Positions 30,127 through 40,530 of a stretch of 64,000 bases of DNA are shown here, piece after piece (positions within the stretch are counted from its first letter, which is position 1; every line of letters begins with the position of its first letter). The translations under genes and the position numbers were made by a program. A model generated the notes under the pieces. The model was given only the letters and a program-made list of their open reading frames with translations, was not told the origin of the DNA and made no database searches. The DNA is taken from contig SZXZ01000087.1 of NCBI GenBank assembly GCA_005843835.1, positions 1-64,000 of the forward strand, written 5' to 3'. The DNA comes from Chlorobium sp. (lineage in GTDB: Bacteria; Bacteroidota; Chlorobiia; Chlorobiales; Chlorobiaceae).

Positions 30127-30363
30127 GACAGGTAATGAATTAGGTGTTAGTGGCTTACCCAAAAAATTATAGAGTAAAGATAAGCATAAATTGTAAAGGG
30201 GGCAAACAGAAACCATAAAAAGGTGTGTTTACATTCACTATCTGCTTAAACTTGGGAAGCATATCAATCATGATGATGAATCAGGTCATGGCAAGAATAA
30301 CATTATTTGTAACTCACTTATTATTTTCGAATACTTTATAAAATGACGAATTAAAACCCGGAA

Positions 30364-33144
30364 TTGGTTTTCAATATGATAACAACAGCCAGCAGTATTA
30401 TCGATTTTGAAAAAGCTGAACGCGATTTCATGTTTCTTCTCCAATGTTTTCAAGAGGTACTTCGTGACCTTGGAGAAAATATACTTGCCGACCACCTCCC
30501 CTGTCAGAATACCGGAATGGAGATTGAAAACTATCCAAGTTCCGAACGCACCCTTCAGGCCTTTTCAATTTTTTTTCAACTGCTTAACATGGCCGAAGAA
30601 AACTCTGCTGCACAAAATCGGCGTGCTCTCGAAGCAGAACACGGATTATCGCATCTTACCGGACTTTGGGGCAAAACTCTTTTAAGACTCAAGGAACTTG
30701 GCATATCGGAAACCACAATTTGTTTTTTACTGCCGGAGGTTGCCATCAATGCCGTGTTAACTGCACATCCAACCGAGGCAAAACGAAAAACAGTTCTTGA
30801 ACAGCACCGCCAACTTTACCTGCTTTTGGTGAAACGTGAAAACCAAATGTGGACTCCCCTAGAACAGTTCGAAATCCGAAACGAGATCAAGGTCGTCCTC
30901 GAAAGATTATGGCGAACAGGAGAAATCCTCGTCGAAAAACCACAGGTATCAGCCGAAAGGAGAAACGTAATTCACTATCTCAACAATATTTTTTCTGAAG
31001 TTCTCCCTATGCTTGACAAACGTCTCGTACAGGCATGGAATGCCACAGGATATAATACTGCCAAGCTTTCTGACCCCCGCAATCTGCCCCGCATCAGCTT
31101 TGGAAGCTGGGTTGGAGGCGACCGTGATGGACATCCACTTGTAACCGAAAGTGTAACCAAAGAAACACTTGGTGATATGCGACTTAACGCGCTTACGCTT
31201 GTCAAACGTCATCTCAGTGAACTTGCATCAAAATTAAGCCTTTCCGAAAGACTCCAATCACCTGGAGAGAAACTGGCTTTTCGAGTTGACAGCCTCACAA
31301 GTAAGCTTGGAAATACCGGTTTTGAAGCATTTCATAGAAACCGTCACGAGCCCTGGCGACAGTTTTTGAACCTTATGATTGCGTCACTGCCGTTTGAAGC
31401 CGATATAGCTGATACTACTACTTTGGATAGCGAACCTTGCCGGTACATCAGTTCCGCAGAACTCCTTGAGGATCTTTCGCTTTTAAGAGATTCATTACTG
31501 GCTGCTGGCGCCCAACATATTGCTGACATGGAAGTTGCGCCAGTATTCAGAATAGTGCAGACATTTGGATTCCATCTTGGGTCACTTGATATCCGTCAAA
31601 ACAGCCATGTCCATGAACTGGCCTTGTCACAACTTATGAACGCAGCCGGGATGAACGGAAGTGAATTTCTGGAATGGGACGAATTTGCAAAAAGAACCTT
31701 TCTTGATAGAGAACTTCAGTCCCCCAGACCATTTACCCATCCCGACATGACTGCCGGCGCCGAAGCTGAAACAGTCCTTTCTTGTTTCAGGGTTTTGGTG
31801 AATCATACAAAACGTTACGGATCCGATGCACTTGGCTCTCTTATCGTCAGCATGACAAGAAACACTTCTGACCTGCTTATAGTCTATCTTTTTGCCAGGG
31901 AAGTCGGGCTGATGACTCCAACAGTTAATGGAGATGCCTGTCTACTCCCTGTCGTCCCGCTTTTTGAAACCATTGACGATCTTAAAAAAAGCCACGTGAT
32001 ACTCCAGGAATTTCTCCAGCACCCTGTTACACAAAGAAGTCTTGAGTACCAGAAAAACACAAACGGAAATATAAGAACGATCCAGAAGGTCATGATCGGC
32101 TATAGTGACAGCAACAAGGACGGTGGAATTTTTTCAAGCACCTGGACACTTTATCGTGCACAGGAAGCATTGCTGAAAGCTGCCGAACAAAACAATACTG
32201 ACATTCTTTTTTTTCATGGCAGGGGTGGAAGTATCAGCCGGGGAGCCGGACCCACTCATCGCTTTATAAGAGCGCAACCGCATGGTTCTTTTAATGCTGG
32301 TATGTCTTTTACCGAACAAGGCGAAACCATAGCACAAAAGTATGCCAACCGCATCAGTGCGGTCTATAATCTCGAGCTCTTTATGGCTGGAGCAACTGAA
32401 GCCCTCATCAGGCAGAGAAACAACGAAAAAAGAGCTCACCCTCTCGAGCCTGTAATGGACATGCTGTCTGAAATAAGCAACCAGACATACCGAAATCTCA
32501 TCAACACTGAAGGATTTCTGACTTTTTTTCTTCAAGCCACACCTATTGACATTATTGAATCAACAAGAATAGGATCCCGACCTTCTCGAAGAAGTGGAAA
32601 AACAAGCCTTGAAGACCTTCGTGCCATCCCTTGGGTTTTCAGTTGGAATCAGGCACGTTTTTCGCTTTCAGGATGGTACGGTGTTGGCTCGGCGCTTGAA
32701 TACCTTCAGAAGAATTCTCCTGAAACATTTGAGGAAATTCGAGCCCGAAGCCACGCATGGCCTCCCTTACGATATATTATCAGCAATGCAGATACCAGCC
32801 TGGCATCTGCAGATCTTTTCATAATGCGACAGTATGCGTCACTTGTTAATGACAGTGATACCAGAGAACGTATTTTCAGCTTGATAGAAGAAGAATACCA
32901 TCGGACAAAAATACAGATTGAATTACTGTTTGGAGAACATCTTGAAACCCAGCGCCTTAATGTCAATAAATTTATAGCACTGCGTCGAGAAGGACTTAAT
33001 ATGCTTCACCATCAGCAAATCAAACTCCTTAAACAATGGAGGATACTTCAGTATTCTGCTAAACAGACAGAGTCTGACTCCCTGTTGATGGAACTTTTTC
33101 TGACAGTAAATGCCATATCAGGTGGATTGCGTACAACAGGTTAA
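30364..33144 (+). CDS. ppc: phosphoenolpyruvate carboxylase
   Basis: VLTAHPTEAKRKTVLEQHR, GSWVGGDRDGHP, MIGYSDSNKDGGIFSSTW, FFHGRGGSISRGAGPTH, IGSRPSRR. Confidence 0.97.
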   Translation: MVFNMITTASSIIDFEKAERDFMFLLQCFQEVLRDLGENILADHLPCQNTGMEIENYPSSERTLQAFSIFFQLLNMAEENSAAQNRRALEAEHGLSHLTGLWGKTLLRLKELGISETTICFLLPEVAINAVLTAHPTEAKRKTVLEQHRQLYLLLVKRENQMWTPLEQFEIRNEIKVVLERLWRTGEILVEKPQVSAERRNVIHYLNNIFSEVLPMLDKRLVQAWNATGYNTAKLSDPRNLPRISFGSWVGGDRDGHPLVTESVTKETLGDMRLNALTLVKRHLSELASKLSLSERLQSPGEKLAFRVDSLTSKLGNTGFEAFHRNRHEPWRQFLNLMIASLPFEADIADTTTLDSEPCRYISSAELLEDLSLLRDSLLAAGAQHIADMEVAPVFRIVQTFGFHLGSLDIRQNSHVHELALSQLMNAAGMNGSEFLEWDEFAKRTFLDRELQSPRPFTHPDMTAGAEAETVLSCFRVLVNHTKRYGSDALGSLIVSMTRNTSDLLIVYLFAREVGLMTPTVNGDACLLPVVPLFETIDDLKKSHVILQEFLQHPVTQRSLEYQKNTNGNIRTIQKVMIGYSDSNKDGGIFSSTWTLYRAQEALLKAAEQNNTDILFFHGRGGSISRGAGPTHRFIRAQPHGSFNAGMSFTEQGETIAQKYANRISAVYNLELFMAGATEALIRQRNNEKRAHPLEPVMDMLSEISNQTYRNLINTEGFLTFFLQATPIDIIESTRIGSRPSRRSGKTSLEDLRAIPWVFSWNQARFSLSGWYGVGSALEYLQKNSPETFEEIRARSHAWPPLRYIISNADTSLASADLFIMRQYASLVNDSDTRERIFSLIEEEYHRTKIQIELLFGEHLETQRLNVNKFIALRREGLNMLHHQQIKLLKQWRILQYSAKQTESDSLLMELFLTVNAISGGLRTTG

Positions 33145-33539
33145 CAGGTTTCATTATAAACTCGATTTCGAGGGTTTGTAATTTATGGGTATACACCGGA
33201 GTGCTGTTTTGGCATAGCAATACAATCGCTACATAAACCATCATGTATTTGGTGAAATCCCAAACAAAGACCATTAGAAAAAATGATATTTGTTATTTGC
33301 ATTTAACTTCATTTTACTGGTAATTTCTGTCTATTTTTTTTATCAACCCACCCTAACTTCAAAGATTTACTCTAAAATTTGCTTTTTATAAAGCGACAAA
33401 AGTCTCAAGACACTTCCTTAGTTCAGTTGTAAATTCTTACAATTCTATATACTATAAATCATCTTTCTTAGGATAATTACATTCATCATACTTCATTAAA
33501 AAGTATTATTGCCGCTCATTGTACCATCTTTTCTTCAGG

Positions 33540-33695
33540 TTATGTATACACCATAACTAATGATTCAGGCAATAATTGAATTACTTCATTGTAAAAGGCA
33601 TTAACGATTTCATAAGCTTTATGGGTTATGAATATTTCTACGCCATAACTCCGTGAAAGAGGCTCCGTATAGATTACATGGGTTTCCTTTGATGA
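33540..33695 (-). pseudogene. possible decayed coding fragment
   Basis: Reverse-strand open frame SSKETHVIYTEPLSRSYGVEIFITHKAYEIVNAFYNEVIQLLPESLVMVYT* with protein-like composition but no start codon. Confidence 0.3.
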
Positions 33696-33979
33696 CTATG
33701 TTCATCTTTACATTCAATCTGTGATATGCGCTTAATGATGTTAACTCTAAGCATATATAAAAGAATAAAACATTATTAATATTTTGGCTGAACATACAAG
33801 GATAACTAAACAGGATTATGACATGATAATCTGAAATAAGGTTGAACAGTATTTTACGGACTGTAATTTTTCCTATTTCACAATTGTGGATAATTGAGAG
33901 TTATTTTACCAGAATATATTTTTCTTATAAAGTATTTGATATTGTTTGTTTATTTTTTTCTTACATTCTGTCATAGTTT

Positions 33980-34003
33980 ACCTCTTAATAAAGGAGGTTT
34001 TTT
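33980..34003 (+). promoter_or_regulatory. terminator-like hairpin in the leader of the H-NS-like gene
   Basis: ACCTC-TTAATAAAG-GAGGT followed by TTTTT, 31 nt before the ATG. Confidence 0.5.
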
Positions 34004-34028
34004 ATAACCCATTATAAATAAATAAAAT

Positions 34029-34343
34029 ATGTCATCAACAAAACTTTCGGAAATCAAATCTCAAATAGCTGAGCTTCAAAAAGAGGCTGATGAAATTATC
34101 AAAAACGAACGTATAGCGATAATTAAAGAGATCAAAGATAAACTTGATAACTTCAATATTACAGTTGAAGAACTTCAGCGTAAGGGAAAACCAGCTAAAT
34201 CTTCTTCAGCAAAAAGCCCTTCAGTTATTAAGTACAGAAAAAGCGAAACTGAATATTGGGTTGGCAGAGGACCAAAGCCGGGTTGGGTAAAAGATGTTGA
34301 GAAAAAAGGTGAAAGTATTGAGCAATATAGATTACCAGAATAA
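34029..34343 (+). CDS. H-NS family nucleoid-associated protein
   Basis: Coiled-coil N-terminus, C-terminal KYRKSETEYWVGRGPKPGWVKD resembling the H-NS DNA-binding domain core (W-GRG-P-W). Confidence 0.88.
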   Translation: MSSTKLSEIKSQIAELQKEADEIIKNERIAIIKEIKDKLDNFNITVEELQRKGKPAKSSSAKSPSVIKYRKSETEYWVGRGPKPGWVKDVEKKGESIEQYRLPE

Positions 34344-34369
34344 ATACTGTTTTACTTGGGAATTGGTTC

Positions 34370-34398
34370 AAAAGAGGCTTTTTAAAAAAGCCTCTTTT
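34370..34398 (+). terminator. intrinsic terminator after H-NS-like gene
   Basis: AAAAGAGGCTTTTTAAAAAAGCCTCTTTTG. Confidence 0.85.
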
Positions 34399-34598
34399 GT
34401 TTTCTCATAAATATCCCTGTTGATAAGCATCAACTTGAATGTGTTGCGTTTTTTTTGACTCCCCTCTTTTTCCAATTCTTCCACAACAGCATCGTTGTGA
34501 CAATCTCTGGTCGCTCATAATTAATAATACAAAATAACCCTCAAGAATATATGAAATAATAGCGTACTTTACACGCAAGACTTGACGTATATAAAAAG

Positions 34599-36173
34599 TT
34601 GTTAACGGATTTATTTATGCTCTCAACCCTCAACGCCGCTGCTTTAATGGGTATAGATGCTCTTAGAGTCACGGTTGAAACCAATGTATCAGGGGGGATT
34701 CCATCATTCACTGTCGTAGGGCTTCCGGACAATGCTATCAGAGAGAGCAGGGAAAGAATTCTCACGGCCATCAGAAATTCAGGATTCACAATTCCCCCGA
34801 AAAAAATCACAGTAAACCTCGCACCTGCTGATATAAAGAAGGAAGGAACTGCATTTGATCTTCCAATAGCAATCGGACTACTCGGATCGCTTCAACTTAT
34901 AAGTATTCAATTCGAAGATTTACTGATAATGGGTGAGCTTGCCCTTGACGGTTCGGTAAGAAGAATTAACGGTGCGCTCCCTGTTGCTATTATGGCAGGA
35001 AAAGAACATATAAAGCGCTTGATCGTCCCTCTTTCGAACGCACCAGAAGCTGCTGTTGCGGTTTCTGCATCTCTTTCCGGCATAGAAGTTTTCGGGGTCA
35101 AAACCCTTAATGAGACAGTTGCATTAATAAACGGAAATACTCAGCATGCCCCGATAACGGTTAACATCGAAGAGCTTTTCAACCTTGAAGAGGAATACTC
35201 TGTTGACTTTTCAGATATAAAGGGACAGGGAGCTGCAAAAAAAGCCCTTGAAATTGCGGCTGCCGGTGGACATAATGTTATAATGATAGGACCGCCTGGT
35301 AGCGGAAAAACTATGCTGGCAAAAGGGTTACCGGGTATTTTACCCCCGCTGAGTTTTGAAGAGTCCCTTGAAACAACAAAAATCTATTCGGTCGCAAACA
35401 TGCTTGAAAAAGATATGCCACTGATGGTTACAAGGCCATTCCGCAACCCTCACCATACAACAAGCAATGTGGCTCTGATCGGTGGAGGGTCAACAGCTAA
35501 ACCTGGAGAAGTCAGCCTTGCTCATAACGGAATCCTTTTTCTTGATGAACTGCCGGAATTTACCCGGAATGCTTTAGAGGTTCTTCGTCAACCCCTCGAA
35601 GATCGGGAGGTTACCGTTTCGAGAATTTCTGTAACCACAAAGTACCCGGCAGGCTTTATGCTGATTGCTGCCATGAACCCAAGCCCTGCAGGGGCTTTAA
35701 AAGATTGTGACGGTAATCTTACAGCACCTCCTCAACAGATTCAACGTTATCTTGCTAAAATATCCGGACCATTACTCGATCGAATAGATATACATATTGA
35801 TGTTCCAAAAGTTGAAAATACTGACCTGTTTTCAACCTCATCATCCGAAAGCTCCAAAACTATCCGTGAGAGAGTCATACGTGCAAGAAAAATCCAGTTG
35901 GAACGATTTACCTCCCTGCAAGGTCCAAAAATATATACCAATGCACAAATGAACACTAAACTGATCAAAATGTTCTGCAAGCTAGAAAAACAGAGTTCAC
36001 TCAAACTTATGGAAGCTATGAATAAAATGAATCTATCTGCAAGGGCACACGACCGGATTCTGAAAGTCAGCCGAACAATTGCAGACCTTGAGGGCTCCGA
36101 ACAGATTGCAATGAAGCATCTTATCCAAGGAATTCAATATCGAAACCTTGACCGGGATTTCTGGAGCTTCTAA
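34599..36173 (+). CDS. YifB/ComM family Mg chelatase-like AAA ATPase
   Basis: VETNVSGGIPSFTVVGLPDNAIRESRERI, MIGPPGSGKTMLAKGLPGILPP, FRNPHHTTSNVALIGGG, FLDELPEF. Confidence 0.96.
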   Translation: MLTDLFMLSTLNAAALMGIDALRVTVETNVSGGIPSFTVVGLPDNAIRESRERILTAIRNSGFTIPPKKITVNLAPADIKKEGTAFDLPIAIGLLGSLQLISIQFEDLLIMGELALDGSVRRINGALPVAIMAGKEHIKRLIVPLSNAPEAAVAVSASLSGIEVFGVKTLNETVALINGNTQHAPITVNIEELFNLEEEYSVDFSDIKGQGAAKKALEIAAAGGHNVIMIGPPGSGKTMLAKGLPGILPPLSFEESLETTKIYSVANMLEKDMPLMVTRPFRNPHHTTSNVALIGGGSTAKPGEVSLAHNGILFLDELPEFTRNALEVLRQPLEDREVTVSRISVTTKYPAGFMLIAAMNPSPAGALKDCDGNLTAPPQQIQRYLAKISGPLLDRIDIHIDVPKVENTDLFSTSSSESSKTIRERVIRARKIQLERFTSLQGPKIYTNAQMNTKLIKMFCKLEKQSSLKLMEAMNKMNLSARAHDRILKVSRTIADLEGSEQIAMKHLIQGIQYRNLDRDFWSF

Positions 36174-36285
36174 TTAACCAACTAAAGCATCAGGAAATAA
36201 AAAGCTTAAAAAAATGCTTTCTGTCTGCATATATTTACACTCCAGTTACGATTTATAAAGAAAAAAATCATATGGAGCACCATTC

Positions 36286-37584
36286 ATGAACCCTAAAGGA
36301 AAATTCCGTTTCATCCTGTTGGTTGCCAGTTCACTTATTGCCGCAGTACCCGGTCTAGCAACTGAAACAGTGGATGCACGCATAAATCACCTCGAAAAGG
36401 AAATAGCCGATCTGAAAACCTCAGTACAGCCAGCGTCTGCCAAACAAATGCCTACAGCTACAGAACCCTCGAGTTTTCTTTCAGTATCGTCATCTTCTGG
36501 CGCAAAAGTCCAACTGTACGGGTTTGTCCGTTTTGATGCATCCTACGATACAAGTCCTATCTCTTCAGGAAATTACGCGCTCTGGGTTCTTCAGAAAAAC
36601 GGCAGAAATAGTGACAGCGAATGGAACCTTACAGGGAGCGCGACAAGGCTAGGTCTGAATCTCAGTGGTCCTGATACCGAAACCATGAAGCTTTCTGGTA
36701 ACATAGAAATGGATTTTCTGAGCAATATCGGCACAGAAAACAACTCAAGTCCAAGGTTGCGTCATGGCTTCCTTAAAGCTTACTGGCCTAAATCAGATTT
36801 CAGTATTCTTGCTGGTCAGACGTGGGATATAGTATCTTCACAGATACCGTTTGTTGACGATGTCGCTCTTTTATGGGATGCAGGGAATATAGGATCGCGG
36901 CATCCACAGCTACGAGTCACCAAAGGATTTCCAACTGGAAAAGATGGCCGTTATGAAGTCTCTTTAGCTGCTTCAAGAAATATCGGTGAAAAAAGCTCTT
37001 TTCAAACAGATACCGGTAAAGACGCCGTAATGCCATCCATTCAGGGACGCATTGCCTATTCCGAGCCGCTTCTTGTTAAAAACCAGCCTGCAACATTAGC
37101 TGTATCAGGCCACTATGGTCAGGAAGAATGGGATACAAATAACACCGGTACTTTTAAAACGCTTGATTCATGGTCCTGCAACCTTGAGGTCACTATGCCG
37201 CTAAGCGATAATCTTCTCATTGCCGGTGAATTCTTTACCGGATCAAATCTTGACGATTTTCTTGGTGGAATAGGTCAGGGAGTAAATGCCTCCATACCGA
37301 CTGACCCTAGAAACATAAGATCCCATGGGGGATGGTCGGCATTGAAGTATAACCTGAACCCTGAAACCGCTATCAGTTTAGGGGCAGGTATTGATGACCC
37401 GAATGATAGCGATTTAGCAGTCAGCGCCCGATCATTGAATCAGACAATTTTTGCCAATATAATCAATAAGCTGACACCGAACCTGATTATTGGACTTCAG
37501 CTATCTGAATGGAGGACGGAGTACAAAAATGACCCTGAAAGTAACGCATTCAGGGCACAAGGTTCTTTGACTTATAAGTTTTAA
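36286..37584 (+). CDS. porin-like outer membrane protein
   Basis: Signal peptide, short coiled coil (INHLEKEIADLKT), KVQLYGFVRFDASYDTS, alternating beta-barrel pattern, C-terminal F (GSLTYKF). Confidence 0.8.
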   Translation: MNPKGKFRFILLVASSLIAAVPGLATETVDARINHLEKEIADLKTSVQPASAKQMPTATEPSSFLSVSSSSGAKVQLYGFVRFDASYDTSPISSGNYALWVLQKNGRNSDSEWNLTGSATRLGLNLSGPDTETMKLSGNIEMDFLSNIGTENNSSPRLRHGFLKAYWPKSDFSILAGQTWDIVSSQIPFVDDVALLWDAGNIGSRHPQLRVTKGFPTGKDGRYEVSLAASRNIGEKSSFQTDTGKDAVMPSIQGRIAYSEPLLVKNQPATLAVSGHYGQEEWDTNNTGTFKTLDSWSCNLEVTMPLSDNLLIAGEFFTGSNLDDFLGGIGQGVNASIPTDPRNIRSHGGWSALKYNLNPETAISLGAGIDDPNDSDLAVSARSLNQTIFANIINKLTPNLIIGLQLSEWRTEYKNDPESNAFRAQGSLTYKF

Positions 37585-37596
37585 AAAAATGCTTGA

Positions 37597-37635
37597 TTTC
37601 CCGCCGAAAACAAGTACATATTTTCGGCGGGGAAA
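37597..37635. other. strong inverted repeat between convergent genes
   Basis: TTTCCCGCCGAAAA / TTTTCGGCGGGGAAA. Confidence 0.6.
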
Positions 37636-37644
37636 GCATAAGGT

Positions 37645-39459
37645 TCAACGGATAATGATTTCACAGGGCATAACAGCAAGCAAATGAAGTTGACCGGTCA
37701 ACATCAGTATATTGTAATATGCTTCCATAGAGGCAAATTGATTCTCGGGCAGAATCGAATAAAAAAGCTGTTTTTTCACAGCAACCAATATATTCTCAGC
37801 CAACCCGGAACCACTTCCCGGTCTTAGAAATTCCCACCATGTTTTCTCGGCAGGATATAGCAAAATTTTCGGGTGTTTTGCCGGATCAATCTTTGCGAGC
37901 TGCTGGGCGGCGTGAATGGCATCAAAAAGCCCACCCAAGCGGTCAACAAGACCAACCTTTAATGCACGACTTCCTGTCCAGACCCTTCCTCCTGCGACAG
38001 AGTCTACTTGCGAAACTCGCATTTTTCTTGATACGGCTACTTTTCCAACAAAATCATTATAGATCTCTCCCGATGCAGCAACGAATTTGCTATATGCCTC
38101 ACCTTCAAGTGGTTTGAATATCGTATTTGCATCGGCATACCTGCCTCTCGTCACAACAGTACGGGATAGCCCGATTTTGTCTGAAAGTCCCTTGATATTC
38201 GGTTTCAAAGCATAAACACCTATTGATCCGGTAATACTTAGAGGTTGGGCATAAATGGTTTTTCCTGCAAGGGCGGCCATATACCCTCCTGAAGCAGCAA
38301 GGCCTGACATTGAAACAACCAGAGGTTTTTTTACTGCGGCTGAATCAAGCATCTGAAGCATATCTGCTGAAGCAAGGGCATCACCGCCTGGACTGTCAAT
38401 ACGCAAAACAAGCGCTTTGACTTTTTTGTTCTTTAATGCAGCATCCAGTGAGTTTCTCAATGTCTCAACATCAATACCCTCAGCTACACCGGTAGCAGTC
38501 TCGCCTGCTGAACGAATAATCATACCCGAAAGCGTAACCACTGCAATACTTTCGCCACTATCTGAGTCAAGGGGCCAATCAACTGCAGAACGATACTGAC
38601 TTGCTTGAACAAAAACATCATTCTCGTCAGTCAGCTCTTTTCTGGATATTTTTTTAGTTAAGGTTTTCTCTAACTCCCAGGAAGAAGCGATACCGTCAAC
38701 AAGTTGAAGGGCCTTTGCTCTTTTCGCCGTCATGAGAGGCTCATTGTCGATAACAGCCTGCAAGTGATCCCGACTTATACCCCGACGCTTTGATACAACA
38801 GTAAGATAATCATCATAAAACTCGTCAAGCATTGCGTTAATCTCTTCAAGGGACTCTTTGCTTGAAGCATTCAGTACAAACTGCTCGATCCCGCTTTTGT
38901 ATTTTTTCCATTGCGAAGCCTGAAATGCAATACCTAATTTTCCCAGTGGTGTGGTATAGAACAAGGTTTCGGCTTTCAACCCGTCTAGTAAAAGAAATCC
39001 GCCACGCTCAATAATAATGGAGTCACAAACTGAAGCAAGAAGATAATCGCTATCCTCAGCCGAATGAAGAAATGCTGTTACTTTCTTACCGCCTCGACGC
39101 ACTTTTTCAACTGCTTGTCGAACTTCGCTTATTTTTGCTGGAGTTGTCTTGAGCCCTCCAATATCCAGAAGCACCTCCTTAACTCGTTCGTCGGTTGTAG
39201 CATGATCAAGAATAAACAATATATCCTGAAGTGAAAGCGCCTCCCTGGAGGACAAAAAAGGAAGCGCAGCGCTTTCATGACGAATTTCGCTGATGCTTCC
39301 TCCAAGCGGAACTCTCAATACGAAGCTATCCGGAACAGAATGCGAAGAGCGAATGGCCCAGAATGCTCCACCAGCAAAAAAAACAACAATAATGATAAGA
39401 CCAAGACAACTGTTGCGGAAACATCCCCGCTTCTTTTTTGGATTGTTTGTATTATTCAT
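37645..39459 (-). CDS. sppA: signal peptide peptidase SppA (67K type)
   Basis: RIDSPGGDALASADML, SMSGLAASGGYMAALAGKTIYAQPLSITGSIGVY. Confidence 0.95.
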   Translation of the reverse strand: MNNTNNPKKKRGCFRNSCLGLIIIVVFFAGGAFWAIRSSHSVPDSFVLRVPLGGSISEIRHESAALPFLSSREALSLQDILFILDHATTDERVKEVLLDIGGLKTTPAKISEVRQAVEKVRRGGKKVTAFLHSAEDSDYLLASVCDSIIIERGGFLLLDGLKAETLFYTTPLGKLGIAFQASQWKKYKSGIEQFVLNASSKESLEEINAMLDEFYDDYLTVVSKRRGISRDHLQAVIDNEPLMTAKRAKALQLVDGIASSWELEKTLTKKISRKELTDENDVFVQASQYRSAVDWPLDSDSGESIAVVTLSGMIIRSAGETATGVAEGIDVETLRNSLDAALKNKKVKALVLRIDSPGGDALASADMLQMLDSAAVKKPLVVSMSGLAASGGYMAALAGKTIYAQPLSITGSIGVYALKPNIKGLSDKIGLSRTVVTRGRYADANTIFKPLEGEAYSKFVAASGEIYNDFVGKVAVSRKMRVSQVDSVAGGRVWTGSRALKVGLVDRLGGLFDAIHAAQQLAKIDPAKHPKILLYPAEKTWWEFLRPGSGSGLAENILVAVKKQLFYSILPENQFASMEAYYNILMLTGQLHLLAVMPCEIIIR

Positions 39460-40432
39460 AAAGCAGGCAGCTTACTTGATGTCTATTGTTATCGAAATCT
39501 TTAAGGAAAGGTTCCTTGTGCTTACATTCCGCCATTGCAACCGGACAGCGCGGATGAAAACAGCATCCCGCAGGAATCTGCAAAGGTCCAGGCAAGTCTC
39601 CGCTTAAAAGAATCCGTTCTTTTTTCGTTCCTGGTTCAGGATTCGGAATCGCAGACAAAAGCGCCCTCGTATAAGGATGCTTTGGATTGGCGTAAAGCTC
39701 AATTGAATCAGCAATTTCGACAATTTTTCCAAGATACATGACCGCTACCCTGTCTGAAATATATTCAACAACCGAAAGGTCATGCGCTATAAACAGATAG
39801 GTCAATCCCAAATCACGTTGAAGGTCTTTCAGCAGATTGATTATCTGTGACTGAATAGATACATCAAGAGCCGAAACGGGCTCATCACATATTATAAATT
39901 TCGGATTGACGGCAAGCGCCCTTGCTATACCGATTCTCTGACGTTGACCTCCTGAAAATTCATGGGGATAACGGTTAAAATAATCCCTGTTCAAACCAAC
40001 AATATCGAGCAACTCCTCAATCCGATTGCGAGCTGCATCACCTCTGGCAATGCCATGAATAAGTAAAACTTCTCCGAGCATTTGACCGACAGTCAATCTG
40101 GGATTCAGAGATCCAAAAGGATCCTGAAATATCATCTGCATCTCCTTGCGGAGTGAGCGAAATTCACGATTGCTGATACCGGATATCTCCTGTCCGGCAA
40201 ATTCAATCTTACCTGTCACTACAGGACGGCCAAGTCGAATCAAGGCTCGACCAAGAGTGGTTTTACCGCAACCTGACTCACCAACCAGACCAAGAGTCTC
40301 TCCCTGAAATATGTCAAAGGACACGCCATTGACAACATATATTGAAAGTGGTTTACCAAAACCACCATTTTTTCTTTCAGAAAAATGTACTCGTAAATCC
40401 TTGACCGACAGTAATGGGTTTTGATCCTTCAT
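39452..40432 (-). CDS. oligopeptide/dipeptide ABC transporter ATP-binding protein (OppF/DppF-like)
   Basis: LGLVGESGCGKTTLGRALIRL, FSGGQRQRIGIARAL, CDEPVSALDVSIQSQIINLL, CCFHPRCPVAMAEC. Confidence 0.95.
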   Translation of the reverse strand: MKDQNPLLSVKDLRVHFSERKNGGFGKPLSIYVVNGVSFDIFQGETLGLVGESGCGKTTLGRALIRLGRPVVTGKIEFAGQEISGISNREFRSLRKEMQMIFQDPFGSLNPRLTVGQMLGEVLLIHGIARGDAARNRIEELLDIVGLNRDYFNRYPHEFSGGQRQRIGIARALAVNPKFIICDEPVSALDVSIQSQIINLLKDLQRDLGLTYLFIAHDLSVVEYISDRVAVMYLGKIVEIADSIELYANPKHPYTRALLSAIPNPEPGTKKERILLSGDLPGPLQIPAGCCFHPRCPVAMAECKHKEPFLKDFDNNRHQVSCLLYE

Positions 40433-40530
40433 CTTTGACGTGACGCTGTTTATCGTATTTTTATTATTATAATAAATAGCATCGTGAATTTACTATTAAC
40501 ATATCCTTCGTTCAAGTCCGTCTTTTACCT

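Noticed and set aside
29645-30172. 175-aa plus-strand ORF
   Set aside because: Antisense to pscC, which has a recognisable TM plus CxxCH architecture.
33059-33274. 71-aa minus-strand ORF spanning the ppc 3' end
   Set aside because: Half of it is antisense to ppc; no RBS or family resemblance. It could be chance in AT-rich DNA.
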